Part shown: piece after piece, positions 5,648-5,919 of the stretch
Position numbering within the stretch: the first letter of the stretch is position 1
Layout of the letters: every line of letters begins with the position of its first letter
Origin: Thermoproteota archaeon
GTDB taxonomy: Archaea > Korarchaeota > Korarchaeia > Korarchaeales > Korarchaeaceae
Assembly (NCBI GenBank): GCA_003661265.1
Contig: QMVU01000082.1
Span: 1 to 5,919 of the forward strand
Length of the DNA: 5,919 nucleotides
Direction: 5' to 3'
Position numbers and translations under genes: made by a program
The notes under the pieces: model-generated
What the model was told of the DNA's origin: nothing
The model's database searches: none
Seen by the model: the letters and a program-made list of their open reading frames with translations, nothing else

Positions 5648-5919
5648 GATCCACACAGTTTTTCGATCAGGCTCCTGACGTTCACAGCGTTCCCCTCCCT
5701 TATAGCAACTGCAAACTCCTTGTTGGAAAGCAGAGAGGTCAGTTTTCTGAGGAAGCTCGCTGATTCATCTAGATCTTTAAGCGCTAGGAGAATTATCGCC
5801 TCTACCTTGACCTTCTCCGAGGGAGAATCCATCTTATAGAACTCTATGGGCTCAGATAGCAGTCCTATGAAAAGGACTGGTCTCCTGGTGTATTTAACAT
5901 GTGCATGGGGAAGTGCGAC
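5644..5919 (-). CDS. PTS EIIA component (fructose/mannitol/Ntr-type), C-terminal part
   Basis: The frame stays open to the right edge, so 91 C-terminal residues are visible and about 55-60 N-terminal residues should lie outside. The first visible residues are V-A-L-P-H-A-H, the hallmark of PTS EIIA type 2 proteins, in which the His after Pro (codon 5907-5905) takes phosphate from HPr and gives it to EIIB. RRPVLFIGLLSEPIEF, then a VEAIILLALKD strand and a helix ASFLRKLTSLLSN, follow as in EIIA-Mtl and EIIA-Ntr. The ATG at 5832 is internal and is not the start. The stop TAA overlaps the stop of the EIIB-like gene on the other strand. It would complete an EIIA-EIIB-EIIC set encoded as separate proteins in this cluster. 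Confidence 0.88.
   Translation of the reverse strand, partial: VALPHAHVKYTRRPVLFIGLLSEPIEFYKMDSPSEKVKVEAIILLALKDLDESASFLRKLTSLLSNKEFAVAIREGNAVNVRSLIEKLCGS

Noticed and set aside
5644..5832. A complete 62-residue small protein starting at the ATG at 5832
   Set aside because: The frame continues without a stop to the window edge and includes the EIIA active-site VALPHAH, so this is the tail of a larger gene.
5860..5879. 7-bp hairpin CAGTCCT / AGGACTG
   Set aside because: It lies inside the EIIA coding region, without a T-run; probably coincidental.

Overview
The window reads as DNA of a thermophilic archaeon. Genes carry TATA-type promoters, one gene appears leaderless, ribosome binding sites are of the GGTGA / GGAGGTGA type, starts include TTG, and the proteins are rich in Arg (mostly AGG/AGA codons), Ile (ATA) and Glu/Lys. 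I cannot fix the lineage from this sequence; a member of the TACK group (Thermofilum- or Korarchaeum-like) is a guess.

Layout. The left edge holds the 3' end of an MFS transporter gene (+). Facing it is a small PTS EIIB gene of the galactitol type with the usual phospho-cysteine (385-699, -). A regulatory gap of about 430 bp follows, with several palindromes. Next is a tight three-gene + strand operon: a BtpA/SgcQ-family TIM-barrel protein (1139-1945), an M42-family metallopeptidase homologue (1952-3040) and a ribulose-phosphate 3-epimerase-family protein (3037-3756). A 49-nt all-purine stretch separates this operon from a convergent galactitol-type PTS EIIC permease (3810-5174, -). A 125-bp divergent promoter region carrying an inverted repeat leads to a second EIIB-like gene (5300-5647, +), which lacks the phospho-cysteine. 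Its stop codon overlaps the end of a PTS EIIA gene (5644 to beyond the window, -).

How it fits together. The EIIA, EIIB and EIIC parts make a sugar or polyol phosphotransferase permease. The gene set EIIA + EIIB + EIIC + BtpA-family protein + M42 peptidase homologue + ribulose-phosphate-epimerase homologue matches the content of the uncharacterised E. coli sgc operon (sgcXBCQAER), minus its DeoR-type regulator. The main discovery here is therefore an sgc-like orphan PTS pathway in what looks like an archaeon, where PTS systems are rare, with an extra, apparently cysteine-dead EIIB paralogue and scattered gene orientation. The substrate is unknown. EI, HPr and a transcription factor are not in the window.
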